The notes: generated by a model from the sequence alone, not told the origin. A DNA stretch of 64,000 nucleotides from Prorocentrum cordatum (GCA_963575745.1 CAUYUJ010014632.1:126001-190000), one strand, 5' to 3'; shown: positions 30,794 to 41,905, counted from the first letter of the stretch. Translations and numbers: made by a program.

Positions 30794-30955
30794 GTAAGTC
30801 GTGCCTGCCCCTCCACAGGGGGAAGATTCCAACCTCGTCAGGGAAAACAGCCTGGGGACTATTTTTTGAGCATGCTTGGGCCATTTTGGGATAGTTCCTG
30901 GATGTTCTTCATTTTTCGTCGAAAATCCCCCTGTAGGGGGACACGCCCGACTTAA
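30794..30955 (-). mobile_element. 8-bp-TSD MITE, duplication CCCCAGAG, reversed
   Basis: CCCCAGAG lies at 30786-30793 and 30956-30963. The ends GTAAGTCGTGCCTGCCCCTC and GGGGGACACGCCCGACTTAA are inverted repeats of about 35 bp, the best-preserved pair in the window. The internal GGGGAC word is the reverse of the family's GTCCCC. Confidence 0.88.
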
Positions 30956-30964
30956 CCCCAGAGA

Positions 30965-31530
30965 CCCAACGCATCGGCACACATCAAGGCGGAGGTCTTT
31001 CGCGGGCTCCGGCCTCCACGGGGGTCGGCGAGGGCCCCCGGGGCCGTCCAAGGAAAGACGGCCCACAGGAGGAGAAGCCCGCCCCGGGGACCGGGTCGAG
31101 GCTTCCGGGGACCGCGCCTGGCACAAAAGAGTCACGGCAGCGGATCCCTGGGGCTGTCAGGGCGCCCTCCCGCCTCGGCCGGGCCCCGTCCGGGATCGGC
31201 CCCGTCGGGTGCGGTGCCGGTGTCTGGCGGACGCGCCCCGCAGGGTCGCGGACTGGGCCCAGCCACGAGCTGGTGCCCAAGCCCTGGTCCGCGGAAGGAG
31301 GGGAGGTGAGCTCCGCGCCACACGGCGCGTCAGCCAGAAAGGGGATCCGAAAAGGACCTGCTGGCCCTGGTCCAGACTGACCCCCAGTGACCTGTGAGGC
31401 GGGGGGCCCGTCGGGTGGCACGGGAGGCACCGCCATGTGGACACGCGCGTCTTGTACAACAGAAGGTGCGGTGCCACAGCTAATTGCGAGGCCAAATTCG
31501 CCCCGTGACGGGCGGGAAGCAAGGCGCACC
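30965..31530. other. Unassigned GC-rich spacer
   Basis: 31010-31110 carries GGGCCCCCGGGGCCGTC and GGGGACCGGGTCGAGGCTTC, a reversed divergent copy of the GGGACCGG dispersed family. No gene. Confidence 0.35.
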
Positions 31531-31826
31531 GTCGCCACGAAACGCCTGAGGGGTGTGCGGGTTGGGCCCACCGGAAGGCAGAGGCACGAGGAAGAAAGGG
31601 AGGAGGACGAGGAACGAGGCAGTGACGCGGGGCGCTGCGGACCCAGACCCCCGACGTCATGATTTTTTCATGACGCGACCCCCAGAGGTCCGGACCGATT
31701 CCCCGGGACCGGTTTTTCATCCTGAGTCGTTTTTTGACGCTCCCGAGGCCCGGTGAGGGCCCCCGGAGGCCGAAAATAGCGAAAAACCTACCGTCGTGAT
31801 TGTTTCATGACTCGAGGAGGTCTGGG
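31531..31826 (+). repeat. Relic 90-bp satellite unit plus GGGACCGG dispersed repeat
   Basis: GCCACGAAACGCCTGAGG and GGTGTGCGG at 31533-31560 are one relic satellite unit, followed by a GA-rich link to 31640. From 31641 to 31826 the sequence is nearly the same as 51718-51903 (roughly ten differences in 186 bp by eye), including GTCATGATTTTTTCATGAC. The order satellite, GA-rich link and dispersed repeat is the same at both loci. Confidence 0.8.
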
Positions 31827-32049
31827 GATCCAGAGCGAAGTCCCAACAACCCAAATCCCCGACGTCGTTAGCTCTCCGTGACGCGGACCCCCCCGAGGCC
31901 CCGGCCCACTCCCCGGGACCAGCTCTTCATCCCGCGTCGTTCCTCGACGGCCCCCGGGCCCGGCGAGGGGCCCCCCAGAGCATGGACACCACCCCGCCGA
32001 GCTGCTCTTTCTTCATGGCCCGACAAAAAGATCGGGGAGCACAGAGGGG

Positions 32050-32218
32050 CTGCAAAAAAACCCTAGGATTGCAAAAAGAAACCCTGTTTTTGCAATCCTT
32101 TGCAATCCTTCGTTTTGCAATCCTTCGAACCTTCGTTTTGCAATCCTTCGTTTTGCAACCCTAGGTTTTTTTGCAATCCTTCGTTGTTTTGCAATCCTTT
32201 GCAATCCTTCGAACAAAC
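32050..32218. repeat. GCAATCCTTCG minisatellite with inverted ends
   Basis: TTTTGCAATCCTTCG words repeat seven or more times. GCAAAAAAACCCTAGG near 32051 is mirrored by CCTAGGTTTTTTTGC near 32160. Confidence 0.7.
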
Positions 32219-32290
32219 ACCACGGCGCCCGAACCCAACGCCGCGGAGCTCCGGCGCACCTCGCAACCAAAAGAGCTCCACGGGCAGGCC

Positions 32291-32320
32291 AGCGGCGGCG
32301 GCGGCGGCGGCGGCGGCCCG
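32291..32320. repeat. (GGC)n microsatellite
   Basis: Short perfect run of GGC units. Confidence 0.85.
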
Positions 32321-32329
32321 GCGACCCGC

Positions 32330-33290
32330 GGCCGGATCGCGGCGGAGGCGGCGCGCCGAGCGCGCTGGCACCCCCATATGGCGACACAGGCCCCCAAACT
32401 CGAGGGGTTTCAAAGGATGGGGTCTTTTGAATAGGGACCGACCGTCCTGGCAGCCCCTATAAGCCTACCACGAGACGTTCTTAGAACCCAACAATGCTGT
32501 CATAACAAAGCAGTGTTCTTAGAACATAAGCCCGGTGTGTTGAAACAAGACAGTCCCAGCCAGAAATGGTCTAAGACCATTTCGTGGAAACCACAAAAGG
32601 TTCGTAGAACATTGTTTGGTCGGCCTTTAGGCACGCCTGGACGCCTCGCCACTGCTTGAGTCCTGAGGAATGGGGTCCTAAAGATGGGAAGGGATCCAAG
32701 GGTGAATTTGCATTGTTGGCGGCACCTCGGCCTCAGGACCCCATCCCTCACAGGACCCCGTCTCATAAAGCCACCGACGAAGGTCCATCTCTTCTCTCGC
32801 AGCGAGGACACCCCGAAGCCTCGACCCGTTCCCCCGCGGGACTGGTCTCTCAGCCTGCGTCGTTGCTTCAAGGTTCCGGAGGCCCAGCGAGGGCCCCCAC
32901 GAGGCCGAAGACAGCCGAAAACCCCCCGCCGTGGTCCCTTCACGATGCGACGGGGGCCTGGACGACGCCGAGCGCGGGGACCCCGGCGGCCGCAGCAGAG
33001 CTGAGCTGGATCGAACCGCGAAGTCGGACCGCATCGGAGAAGGATCATATCATAAGCGAATCGTCCCAAATCGAATCCAATCGAACTCGGATCGCCGCGC
33101 CCAGCGCTGGCTGGCCCTGGCCGATGCCGGTAAATCCAGGCTAGTCGGATCTTTTGTGGCCACTCATGGGGTCCTCCCACGCAATCTTGCTGGCTCTTGC
33201 GAGTCGACGCTGACAGACGCTCTGACCGGCGCTAGCCGACGCCAGCTAACACTAAGTCGATGCTACATTTCTCATCGATGACCAAGCGCC
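32330..33290. other. Spacer with a divergent GGGACCGG family copy
   Basis: 32760-32960 follows the family order (GAAGCCTCGACCCGTTCC, GGGACTGGT, GAGGCCCAGCGAGGGCC, CCACGAGGCCGAA). 33000-33090 is rich in GAATCG words and 33200-33260 in GACGCT words. No gene. Confidence 0.4.
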
Positions 33291-33332
33291 AGCGCACGCT
33301 AATGCACTCAGAGTGCACTAGCGTGCGCCAAC
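33291..33332. repeat. Hairpin AGCGCACGCTAATGCACTC
   Basis: AGCGCACGCTAATGCACTC is mirrored directly by GAGTGCACTAGCGTGCGCC with one mismatch and almost no loop. Confidence 0.75.
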
Positions 33333-33456
33333 GTACGCTGATGTCCTCACAATTCCGCCTGTAGAGTCCGCACTGCGATGACACGCAGAGCTCTCATGCC
33401 TTGCCACCGAAAGCATTAAATCGGCATCGCGGGCCCAACCCTGGGGAAAACAAAAG

Positions 33457-33593
33457 GAACCGATACCGCTACTCCCCGGGCCTCTCCCGGGGTGCGTTCT
33501 GACCAGGATTTCGAGGCGAATCCAGCGGTGGCGACGAGGGCCTGCCAAGAGGCCGACAAAAGGAAAACAAGGGAAGGGTAGTGGTACGGGCAC
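33457..33593 (+). mobile_element. GGNACCGATACCGCTAC repeat, copy 2
   Basis: GGAACCGATACCGCTACTCC and GGGTAGTGGTACGGGCACTG are imperfect inverted ends. The interior GACCAGGATTTCGAGGCGAA is shared with the other copies. Confidence 0.7.
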
Positions 33594-33704
33594 TGCTTCC
33601 TCCTGAGCTATACCCCCTCCCTAGCCCGACCCGGACGTCGTCGCCCCATTCTGGGACTTCGGGGCAGAAAGCCGCCCGGTCTGTGGGGGGGGGGAACAGG
33701 CAGG

Positions 33705-33898
33705 GCGGAGGAGGAGGAGGAGGCGGAGGAGGAGGAGGAGGAGGAGGAGGAGGAGGAGGAGGAGGAGAGGAGGAGGAGGGAGGTTGGAGGAGGAAAGGGA
33801 GGAGGGAGGAGGAGCGGAGGAGGAGGAGGAGGAGGAAGAGGAGGAGGAGAGGAGGAGGAGGAGGAGGAGGAGGAGGAGGAGGAGGAGGAGGAGGAGCA
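33705..33898. repeat. (GGA)n microsatellite
   Basis: About 190 bp of GGA with GCGGAG and TTGGAG variants. It produces the 592-residue minus frame spanning 33469-35247. Confidence 0.92.
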
Positions 33899-34148
33899 TG
33901 CTTGCCCCCCCTCTGAATCGAACCGCATCGAGGTCGGAGCGCGGGCGGCCACGCCACGGCCGCGGCGGCGCCGCGCCTCGGCGCTCCGCAGCGCGTCGTG
34001 GGGGTCGTCGCCCCGCCGGCGCCTGGCAGCCCTGGGCGCCGGAGGCGCGCCCGCCGTGGGCGAGCCGGCGCCGCGCGGGGCGCCTCCTGCGGGCGTCGGG
34101 GCGGCGCTGCGCTCGCAGGGCTGGACCTGTTGAACTTTTTGTGTTCTG
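33899..34148. other. GC-rich spacer
   Basis: Very CG-rich with GCGCC words. No gene seen. Confidence 0.3.
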
Positions 34149-34398
34149 TGCTCTGCCTTCGTTGTGGTGGTTCGCTTTGCTCGGCGTGTGTTCCTGTCGC
34201 TCCTCCCCGCCGACAAGGAAACGAAGCACAGCCTTCGTTGTGGTGTTTCGCTCTGCTCGGCCCGTGCTCCTGCCACCCCTCCCTGCCGAACAGAAAAAAA
34301 AAAAAACGAAGCACAGCTTTCGCTGTGGCTGTCCGCTTTGCTCGGCCTGTGCTCCTGTCACTCCTCCCTGCCGGAGAGAAAGAAAACGCAGCACCGCC
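34149..34398 (+). repeat. About 80-bp tandem repeat, three units
   Basis: Each unit reads CTTCGTTGTGG, TTCGCTNTGCTCGGC.TGT, CTCCTGTC.CTCCTCCC.GCCG, then an A-rich link and GAAGCACAG. Unit lengths differ because the A-run varies. Confidence 0.75.
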
Positions 34399-34672
34399 GA
34401 AGCCAGGCAAGACAGCGTGCAGGTCCGGGCCCCGCTGCGCCCCCGCGCCCGGGGCGCCGTCGGGCGCCCGGGGAATGGGTCGAGACTTCCGGGGACCGCG
34501 CATCGAACAAATCACGACATCGGATCTCTGGGCCCCCCCCTGCCTCCCCCTGCCCCCTGTCTGACTATACCCACCAATCCACCACACCCCAGCGCGAACT
34601 CGCCGAATTGGACCCCTCGCTTTCCAGTGGGGGGACGTTCTGGAGCACCGACAGAAAATGCGGTAGAGCACT
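34399..34672. other. Spacer with a reversed GGGACCGG fragment
   Basis: GGGTCGAGACTTCCGGGGAC followed by CGCGCAT and AATCACGACATCGGATC (34473-34528) matches 44090-44140. Confidence 0.45.
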
Positions 34673-34673
34673 C

Positions 34674-34750
34674 CTTCTCCTCCTCCTCCTCCTCCTCCTC
34701 CTCCTCCTCCTCCTCCTCCTCCTCCTCCTCCTCCTCCTCCCCCTCCTCCC
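34674..34750. repeat. (CCT)n microsatellite
   Basis: Clean CTC array of about 75 bp. Confidence 0.95.
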
Positions 34751-35368
34751 CCACGGTGACGGGCCCCGGGCCCTGCAGGGCCTTCCCCCAGGACCAGCTC
34801 TATACCCCTGGGGCCCGAGGCCTTCCCCCCGCCGTATCCCGGCGGCCCCGGGACCCGTGGCAGGGCCCCGCCCTGGGAGCCCGGAGACGGCAGGATCAGT
34901 GGCATGATCCTGCTGCTATATAGCTCACCGGTCAGCCTGGGATCGGACAACGGGATCGCGTCGGCACGTGCGGCGAACCGGACGGCATCGGCACGGAGTC
35001 GAAATCGGATCGGATCGGTTGCACCATGATGCACACAATGGCATGCAAGCGCCGGGTCGCATCGGAAGAGCGGGAATCGAGATCGCATAGATCTGGACGG
35101 CATCGATATCGCATCGGACCTATCGTGACGGGGCTGCAGGGGTGGCAGCGTGTCGACGAGGGCGAGGCCGAGGAGGAAGGCAAGAAGGATGAGCAGGATG
35201 AGGAGGAGAGGAGGGATCTGCGGAGGACAAGGGTGAGAGGAAAGCACGAAGAGGAGCCAGATGAGATCATGAGGTGGTTATCCTTGAGGATGTCTCCTTT
35301 CTCACTCCCTCCCCCCTCCTGTGTTACGGTTATCGTTGTTACGCTACGCTTATGCAATGCTTACCGTG
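34751..35368. other. Unassigned spacer with GATCGG words
   Basis: 34935-35130 is a degenerate GGATCG/GCATCG stretch. 35150-35260 is purine-rich. No gene. Confidence 0.3.
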
Positions 35369-35490
35369 GAGGAGGAGGAGGAGAAGGAGGAGGAGGAGGA
35401 GGGAGGAGGGAGGAGGGAGGAGGGAGGAGGGAGGAGGGAGGAGGAGGAGGAGGAGGAGGAGGAAAGGCAAGAGGAGGAGGAAGAGGAGGA
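35369..35490. repeat. (GGA)n microsatellite with GGAGGGA blocks
   Basis: GGA units with a run of GGAGGGA heptamers at 35400-35440. Confidence 0.9.
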
Positions 35491-36180
35491 CGTGGCGTGC
35501 CCGAGAACGCAAGAACGGACTGGACGACTGAGCGTCACGGTCACCTGAGGCTGGGGGAACTTCCAAAGGGAATAAAGAGGTGGAGGAGAAGAAAGACGAG
35601 GAGGAGATGGAGGACAGGGGATGAGTCCATCTATCACAAGGGATATGTCGACCCCCATGCCAGGCTTTGGGAGGTGTCCGAGTGGACAGAAATTAGGGCC
35701 CAACACTGGGATATACGATGGGGGGGGCGCCCATCCTCGACATGGGGTGTCCGAATAGCCACCTTGGGGTGTCTCCCATGGTTTCCCTCCTCTCCTGAGC
35801 AGCTTCACTTTTCGTCGAAGAGTCATGGGGGTTTGGGGAGAAACATCGCCTGCGAGTGCAAGAGACGTGCTGGAGCATGGAATGGCCACGCCAACAACTG
35901 CTGGGAAACGCACGCGCAACACACACAATGGCGATGTCCCGTCACACGCCGAACTCGGCAGTTCCCGGGACCCGTGTATAGTAGACAGATCAAACATCTG
36001 TGAATATTTATATACTGATCCATATACATGGACCTTTCCGTACATGTATAGAAATATGGATGTATGACATGTGCCGCTTGCCGAGGCCTCCAACAATCTG
36101 TCCCCCAGGCGGTGGTAATGGGGAAACCCGCCTTGGGTGTTCGCCCTCTCGGGCGAAACTTGGACTCCGGCGAGGTCTAA
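35491..36180. other. Unassigned spacer
   Basis: No gene or clean repeat is recognised. A 325-residue forward frame (35026-36003) crosses the GGA array and continues here without a domain. Confidence 0.25.
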
Positions 36181-36333
36181 GCACCCATACCGCTACCCTC
36201 CGCCCGTTTGCCTCTTTTGGGACCTCCTGGGAGGCCCTCGTCGCCATCGCTGGAGTCGCCTCGAAATCCTGGTCAGAACGCACCCCGTGAGAGGTCCAGG
36301 GAGTAGCGGCATCGGTTCCTTAAAAGAACCGAT
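36181..36333 (-). mobile_element. GGNACCGATACCGCTAC repeat, copy 3 (reversed)
   Basis: GCACCCATACCGCTACCCTC to GGGAGTAGCGGCATCGGTTC. The interior reads as the reverse complement of copy 2. The end falls in an ATCGGTTC / GAACCGAT hairpin at 36311-36333. Confidence 0.65.
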
Positions 36334-36334
36334 A

Positions 36335-36425
36335 CGGTGCCGTGCCAGACGTTCGGGAACACTCTCAGAGCGCCCGAGAAGGCTCCGAGGAGGCCGAGGC
36401 GCCCGAAACATCTTCGTCAACGTTT
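36335..36425 (-). repeat. TCTGAGATCTGGCGG-type repeat, reversed copy
   Basis: GTTCGGGAACACTCTCAGAG and GAGGCGCCCGAAACATC are reverse complements of the 60.5-kb copy with changes. Confidence 0.45.
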
Positions 36426-36600
36426 TCTGATTTGGCGTTTCAACATTCGGCGAAGGGGGCGGATGGGGGGGGTCGCCCTGGACCTCTGCTTAGTGCGACT
36501 GTTTGCAGCAGTGCGGCCTCTGGGAGAAACTCCACCCGCTCGGAACAGGCGCCGAAAAACAGCCAAGATCTACTCCATGGGGGGGCGGGGGGGGAGTTTT
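36424..36600 (+). repeat. Dispersed repeat also seen at 9680-10035
   Basis: GATTTGGCGTTTCAACATTC, GGACCTCTGCTTAG, TGTTTGCAGCAGTGCGG and AACAGCCAAGATCTACTCCA follow the order of the two arms at 9.7-10.0 kb. Confidence 0.6.
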
Positions 36601-36884
36601 GGATCTCGCGCTGATCGGCAACAAACATTAAAAAAAGCGAGCCGCCGCATCTCATGGATTCTCGAGTGGTCCTCCCCCGAATCTCTCCTCATCCTTGCTT
36701 CGTCTTACCCTCCCACCTCCCGCCCGGGGACGCGCCATGGGGCGTGCCAGGGCACGCGCCGCGGCCTACGCCTCGGGCGCGAGGCGTTCCACCTCTGGTC
36801 CCCGCCTCCCTCCCTCCTCGCCTCCCGCTGCGGCACCTCCTCGGAGCCTCGCATACATCATCCTGTCGGCTCTTTCGCTCTTGC

Positions 36885-37015
36885 AAGTCGACGCTGCTCG
36901 ACGCCAATCGGCGCCAATCGACACTGGTCGACGCCAAACCGACGCTGACCGACGCTCATCAACACCAGATCCGCGCTGTCTCGTAGACTACCAGGTGCTA
37001 GTCGACGCTAGTGCA
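36885..37015. repeat. GACGCTNATC minisatellite
   Basis: GTCGACGCTG, CGACGCCAATCG and CCGACGCTGACCGACGCTC words at 10-14 bp spacing. The same family appears at 33205-33260 and 40805-40880. Confidence 0.6.
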
Positions 37016-38035
37016 ATCTAATTGCAGACTTGCGAAGGTATACGAGGCTCCCATGCTTTGATACATAACCTCCCCATCCCCAGAGATCCGAATTCGCATT
37101 CTTTCGCAACGTGGTTCACCAGAGAACCGGGCCATTTCCACAAGACAACCTTCTCACCCCCCACCTGTGCTTTGCCAGCGCTCAGGCCCAGGCAAGGCCT
37201 CCCCGGAGGCCGAAAACGGCCCCCCCCCCTCATGATTTTGCCACGGCGCAAAGACATCGGGGTCTCCTCCTCTGAGACCCGACATTGCGAACAACATCGC
37301 AATATCGCGAACAAGCACGACTGGACCCCACGGGACGCACCTTCCTGCAACACTACTCGAACCCGATCGATCCGTGATGGTCCCAGGGGCCAAAACATGG
37401 TCCCAGGGGCCAAATCTAGGCGAAGACGACGAATGACTAAGGTGAGAAATGAAGCTCAATGCCCGTCTCAGAAACGCACTGCCCCGGGTCAACACAACCC
37501 TGCGGCGGCCCGCGACCTGCCGTGCCGAAGCCCGGCGGGCTGTTGAATACCTCTCACAAACCCTGCGGGGGGCGGAGATAAAGAATCGGCCCCGCGTGGC
37601 CGCCGAACTCGGGTCAGCCCAAGGGGATTGGCTGATCCCGTTAGCGCTGACCCCGTTGCGTGACTCCTGGCCGTCGACGGGGCGCGGTTTAAAACGGGCT
37701 GTCCTGGCGGCTGCCCCTCGCTGTCCGGCGCGGGCGCGCCGCTGGACGCACTGGGGCTGCCCTGGGCGGGCACGGCGGATCGGGGAGCGGAGGAGCAGAA
37801 AGCTGCACAAGCACAACGTACCAGATGTCGACGATGATATTTTGGAATGGGAAATGGGCCTACGTTTCCCGCCCTCCCTCCTTCCTTCCCTCCCCATTCC
37901 CACATCCCCTTGTATATGTTTGTGTACAGTCATGTGCACACTACGAACAGTAGTCGAGCAAACATGCAAGTCATGTGCACACGAAATGTATTTACTGGCT
38001 TATAGACGTACACACATCTAATTATGCGGACGCGT
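37016..38035. other. Unassigned spacer
   Basis: CCAGGGGCCAAA is doubled at 37382-37410. Frames on both strands are open over 37450-37970 but show no domain or motif. Confidence 0.25.
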
Positions 38036-38325
38036 GCATGTCTTAATGTGTGAATGTATGTATGTAAGCATGTATGTATGAATGTAATATGAATGTATGT
38101 GTGTATGCATGCATGCATGCATGCATGCATGCATGTATGCGTGTACGCGGTGAATGAATGAATGAATGAATGAATGAATAAATGAACGAATGAATGAATG
38201 AATGAATGAAGAGACGTATGTATGTGTATATACATATACATATATATACACAATTACACATACGTGCATGTATGTATGTGCGTGCGCATCTATATGTCTG
38301 TACACACTATCTGATCATAAATTTA
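38036..38325. repeat. ATGT/GAAT/ATGC tetranucleotide tracts
   Basis: ATGTATGT-like units, then GCATGCATGCAT (38108-38136), then GAATGAAT (38149-38208), then GTATATAC-like units. Confidence 0.88.
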
Positions 38326-38681
38326 TGTACGCGGGACGGCATCACGGCCACACCAAGGGACCGAAGCCAGGGCTGCACGAACTGGAGGCGTGAACTCTAA
38401 GGTCTGCTGCAGCGGGGGCATCAAGTTGCCCGTCGCCGTGATGGAAACAGCACACTTTGTTGCAAAAGAAAAGCGCAACAGAAAGCCGCTCGGGGCTGCG
38501 CCGAAGCGCGCGGGCTGCAGCAAAAGATGCCCTGCAACAGGCCACCAAAATGCTGACGACTGCCGAGGCGATGCCGGCAGAGGCTGGGAGCGCCGGCTGG
38601 CAGTGTGCGGCGGCAGCGGCCCAGGCGGCGCCACGGCGGCGCGGGAGGGGAGCAGCAAGGCCGCGGGGGAAAGGGCGAGGA
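38326..38681. other. Short unassigned spacer
   Basis: No gene is recognised in this 350-bp stretch. Confidence 0.25.
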
Positions 38682-38839
38682 CTACCAGCCTCGGACGTAT
38701 CCCTATCCCTAAGATAGACACGCCAAAAGGCGATGACAATCTTAGGGATCCGCCCTCAGAGAATAAGGGAATCCCTAAGATTGGCATCGTGATGAGGAGA
38801 TGCCCAGCATAGGGATAGGGATGTGTTCCAGGCTGGTAA
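38682..38839. mobile_element. 158-bp MITE with 5-bp target duplication, copy 2
   Basis: The ends are CTACCAGCCTCGG and CCAGGCTGGTAA. GAGGA precedes (38677-38681) and follows (38840-38844). The sequence is the reverse complement of 15804-15960 with few differences, which indicates a fairly recent family. Confidence 0.88.
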
Positions 38840-39107
38840 GAGGAGCAGCGCTCCGCTTGGCCAGCGCACGCATCACGCCCAGGCGCCCAGGCGGGGCGGG
38901 CAGCAGCCCGGCCACAGAGCGCAGCCCGGCGGCGGCGGAGGCACGGCCGCAGGAGCGGCAGGGCGCCGACGGCCCCGAGGGGCCGATGAGGACTCACGCA
39001 GCACGCAACCCTTGGAAAGGGCCGCGCGCAGGGCAGCGCCGCCGGGGGGGGGCGCGAGCGCAGAGGGAGCGAGCACGAGGGGATGAACTGACCAGACACA
39101 GACTATA
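38840..39107. other. GC-rich spacer
   Basis: No gene recognised. Confidence 0.25.
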
Positions 39108-39150
39108 CATTTATATATATATATATATATATACATATACGTGTATTTAT
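39108..39150. repeat. (TA)n tract
   Basis: TATATATA core with ACATATAC at its edge. Confidence 0.9.
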
Positions 39151-39689
39151 GTTCAGATGTAAACCACCGGGCGCCCGCGCTCTGCACATGCTGTCGCCCC
39201 AACCAGGCAGACTTACGACAGACGTTCAACGCGGAGACATGAGAGGCGCCGAGTTGTCAGCAGAAACACACGTTGTTTGGGCGCCGTGGCGTAGAAAGAC
39301 GGGCGGAGAGACGCGAAGACAACAGAAGCTCACATCCTCATACCCGCCTCCGTGTCTTCAGCACGCGGAGGTAAAGAAAATCACGAGGACTGCCATACAC
39401 AGTGGGGGCCCGTCCACAAGAAACCTTCCACAAGAAACCCAATCCTGAGAGCCTCGGGCGTCCATCGATTTTTGGTGTGGGAACGTCACGCTGTCCATGG
39501 CAAAACCATCGAACCCCAAGAAACCCAGGACACCCTGGAGGCAAGAAGGGTGTTTCCTGGCATGGGTTTCCGCCCTCATCACACGCGCTCATCACACTCC
39601 ATGTTGCACCTCTTTCGCCCGCCCGGCTGCTCGGTTCAACATGGTCTGACGGTGGCTCCGGAGCAGAGCTGCAGCACTTCCCGGGGGGA
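39151..39689. other. Unassigned spacer
   Basis: AAGAAACCTTCCACAAGAAA at 39419-39438 is a short internal duplication. No domain is seen. Confidence 0.25.
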
Positions 39690-39890
39690 GACCCCAGGAA
39701 CCAGCAACGACGGCCCAAGAAGGCCCCGAGGGGTCCCCGAGGCGGCCTACTGAGGGCCCCCAAGGTGGCACACAGAGGGCCCCCAAGAGGGCACGGGACG
39801 GCGCCACGGCCGCCCAAGCGAGCCCCCCGAAGGGCCCACGATGCGCCTCCCTCGGGCCCCCCGAGCCCAAGAGGCCTCCAATAGGCCTCG
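39690..39890. repeat. Degenerate CCAAGAGG minisatellite
   Basis: CCCAAGAAGGCCCCGAGG, CCCCAAGAGGGC and CCCAAGAGGCC words, as at 2490 and 6440. Confidence 0.6.
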
Positions 39891-41552
39891 AATCCCCGAC
39901 CCAGCCAGTGCGCCGCGGCAAAGTGTGCTATAGGAGCCATGAGAAACACTGCATACGCGTATACAGTATGAGCTCGACGAAAAAAGACCTTCCACTGGAA
40001 AGGCCATGAAACACACTGCACACGAGTGTACATCCCGGTCTCCCCCCTCTTCACTCCTCGGAGGCGTGCCCGGGGGGGCAGAACGCCAGGCAGCGAAGCT
40101 GTTCTCGACTGGCCCTCTCCTCGAAGTTCGAGGCACAGGGCCATGCCTGGCTCCCCTGCTGACGGCTCGAGTTCCGGCGGCCGTTCGGGAGACGATTCGA
40201 TCGTCCCCGGAGCGATCTCGCCGAGGCGCAGCTGCTGGGACGCATCGTGACGCAAGAAGGCCTCCAGGATCCGGCAAACTTGAGAGACCAGCGGTTCGAC
40301 TGGCCGTCCTTCGATGTCCTTCCCTTCCCTTCCCCTCCCCTCTTGTCCCTCGCATCCTGCCCCCTCCCTCTCGCGTGGGAGCTGCTTTTCTTCAGACTCT
40401 GGCAAGATTAATTACTTGCACGGAGGGGAAGGAGGCCCGAACGGGAATCTGGGCTTCGCGCAAGTCCAGACTCACTTGCGCGGCGTTTTGGCCCAGAGAT
40501 GCTTGAAAAGGCGGCGGTGCCCTGATCATTGGAAGCCAGAGTTTTTAGGCCGCGACCGACGAGGTCCGTCACTACCGATTTTGCTTCAAATTCCGAGGTC
40601 GGCGGAATTGCTTCATCACTGGTCACGAACGATTTTGAAATCCGTGCGATCGGTCGCGACAATTTTGGAATACCGATCGGTCGCTACCGTTCGCGATAGA
40701 ACAACTCCGGTATTTGTTGATCTGCGGGGGAAGGGGGCGAAATGCCATGCAAGTAAACTCGCCGGAAGCCACAAAGGAAAACGGCATCACTTCTGTGGCA
40801 ACTGCGGATCAACGCTAACCGACGACGCTAGACGGCGCTAATCGACGCTGAATCGATGCCAATCGACGCAATATCGGCGCTTTCTTATCAATCAGCCGAC
40901 GCGACCGCACGCTAACGCCCTGGAGCATGATTTGCTACCTACGAAAGGGGGGCGAAACGCCATGCAAGTAACCTTGCCTGATTCAAATCGAATGCACGCC
41001 CTCTAAAATGGGGGGCGACGAATGGTGGGGGGGGGAAGAAGGGTGCCCTTCTCGGGACCTGGAGGCCCCCTTCTGGACCCCGCAGTGCCCCATAAGGGGA
41101 CCTAAGAGGCCCCTTTTCGGAAGCCCTCGCCGCCCCCTCATTTGCCGTCACCCCAGTTAACAGTCGGACCCAGGCCAGAAAAGCATCCCAGAACATGAGA
41201 CCATCCGCCCTCCAAAAAACACGCACACAGAACATCCCAGGGTACTCTCCCCCAGGATGCACAAGGACGTCCGGCAAACACGACGAACACTTGGGCACCC
41301 TCCCCGAACCGACCCCGATCTTATGCCTGGGTCCGACTGCATCGCCTCCCACATAAACGACGATAAAAAATGGGTCTTGCGCGGGATGGCACAGCGACCT
41401 TACGCGGTAGCTTACGCGAGCCGCCGGCGCGGCGCACTACTTTGGAGACCAGGGCGCTCACGCGCGACCTTACGCGGGCAGCTTCCGCGCCAATGTCGAC
41501 GCAGACGACCCCGCTTTCTGGCGTCGCTGAACTGCGGCCTGGAAAAACCAAT
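39891..41552. other. Unassigned spacer with a GACGCT minisatellite
   Basis: 40190-40255 carries a GCCGAGGCGCAGCTGCTGG relative of the 7510 family. 40640-40700 has CGATCGGTCGC words. 40805-40880 is GACGCT minisatellite. No gene. Confidence 0.3.
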
Positions 41553-41905
41553 AGGTACCGATACCGCCACTCCCAGGACCTCTCCCGGGGTGCGTCCTGA
41601 CCAGGATCTCGAGGCGAACTCAGCGGTGGCGACGAGGTCCTCGCAGGAGGCCAAAAAGGGGGAAAGTAGAAGAAGAAACGACTACATAAACATCAACTGT
41701 TGGCGCTCCGCGCGGATTTCTTGGATCCGCGCTGGACCCCTCTCCCTGGCGCGCGGAACGCGCCAGGGGCGGCGCTGGAGGCGCCGCCAGGGGGCCCCAG
41801 CGCGGATCCAAGAATCCGCGCGAAGCGCCAAAAGCTTATGTTTATGGCGTTTTTGTTCTTCTTCGGGAAACGAGGGAATGGTAGAGGTAATGGTACCCCT
41901 TCTTC
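41553..41905 (+). mobile_element. GGNACCGATACCGCTAC repeat, copy 4, split by a foldback insertion
   Basis: The left part (41553-41680) runs GGTACCGATACCGCCACTCC to GGGGGAAAGTAGAAG. The foldback element 41685-41847 follows. The expected right end, GGTAGAGGTAATGGTACCCC, then appears at 41880-41899. This order indicates insertion of the foldback into the older repeat. Confidence 0.62.
41685..41847. mobile_element. GC-rich foldback element, copy 3
   Basis: ATAAACAT..TTGGCGCTCCGCGCGG is mirrored by the right arm GCGCCAAAAGCTTATGTTTA. The centre carries CGCGCGGAACGCGCC and GGCGCTGGAGGCGCC. Confidence 0.82.

Noticed and set aside
33469-35247. 592-residue minus-strand frame
   Set aside because: It crosses a GGA array, an 80-bp tandem repeat and a CCT array. 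No domain, and openness is explained by triplet repeats.
39338-40405. 355-residue minus-strand frame
   Set aside because: Its middle is the CCAAGAGG minisatellite read as Gly/Leu/Trp repeats and no domain is visible.
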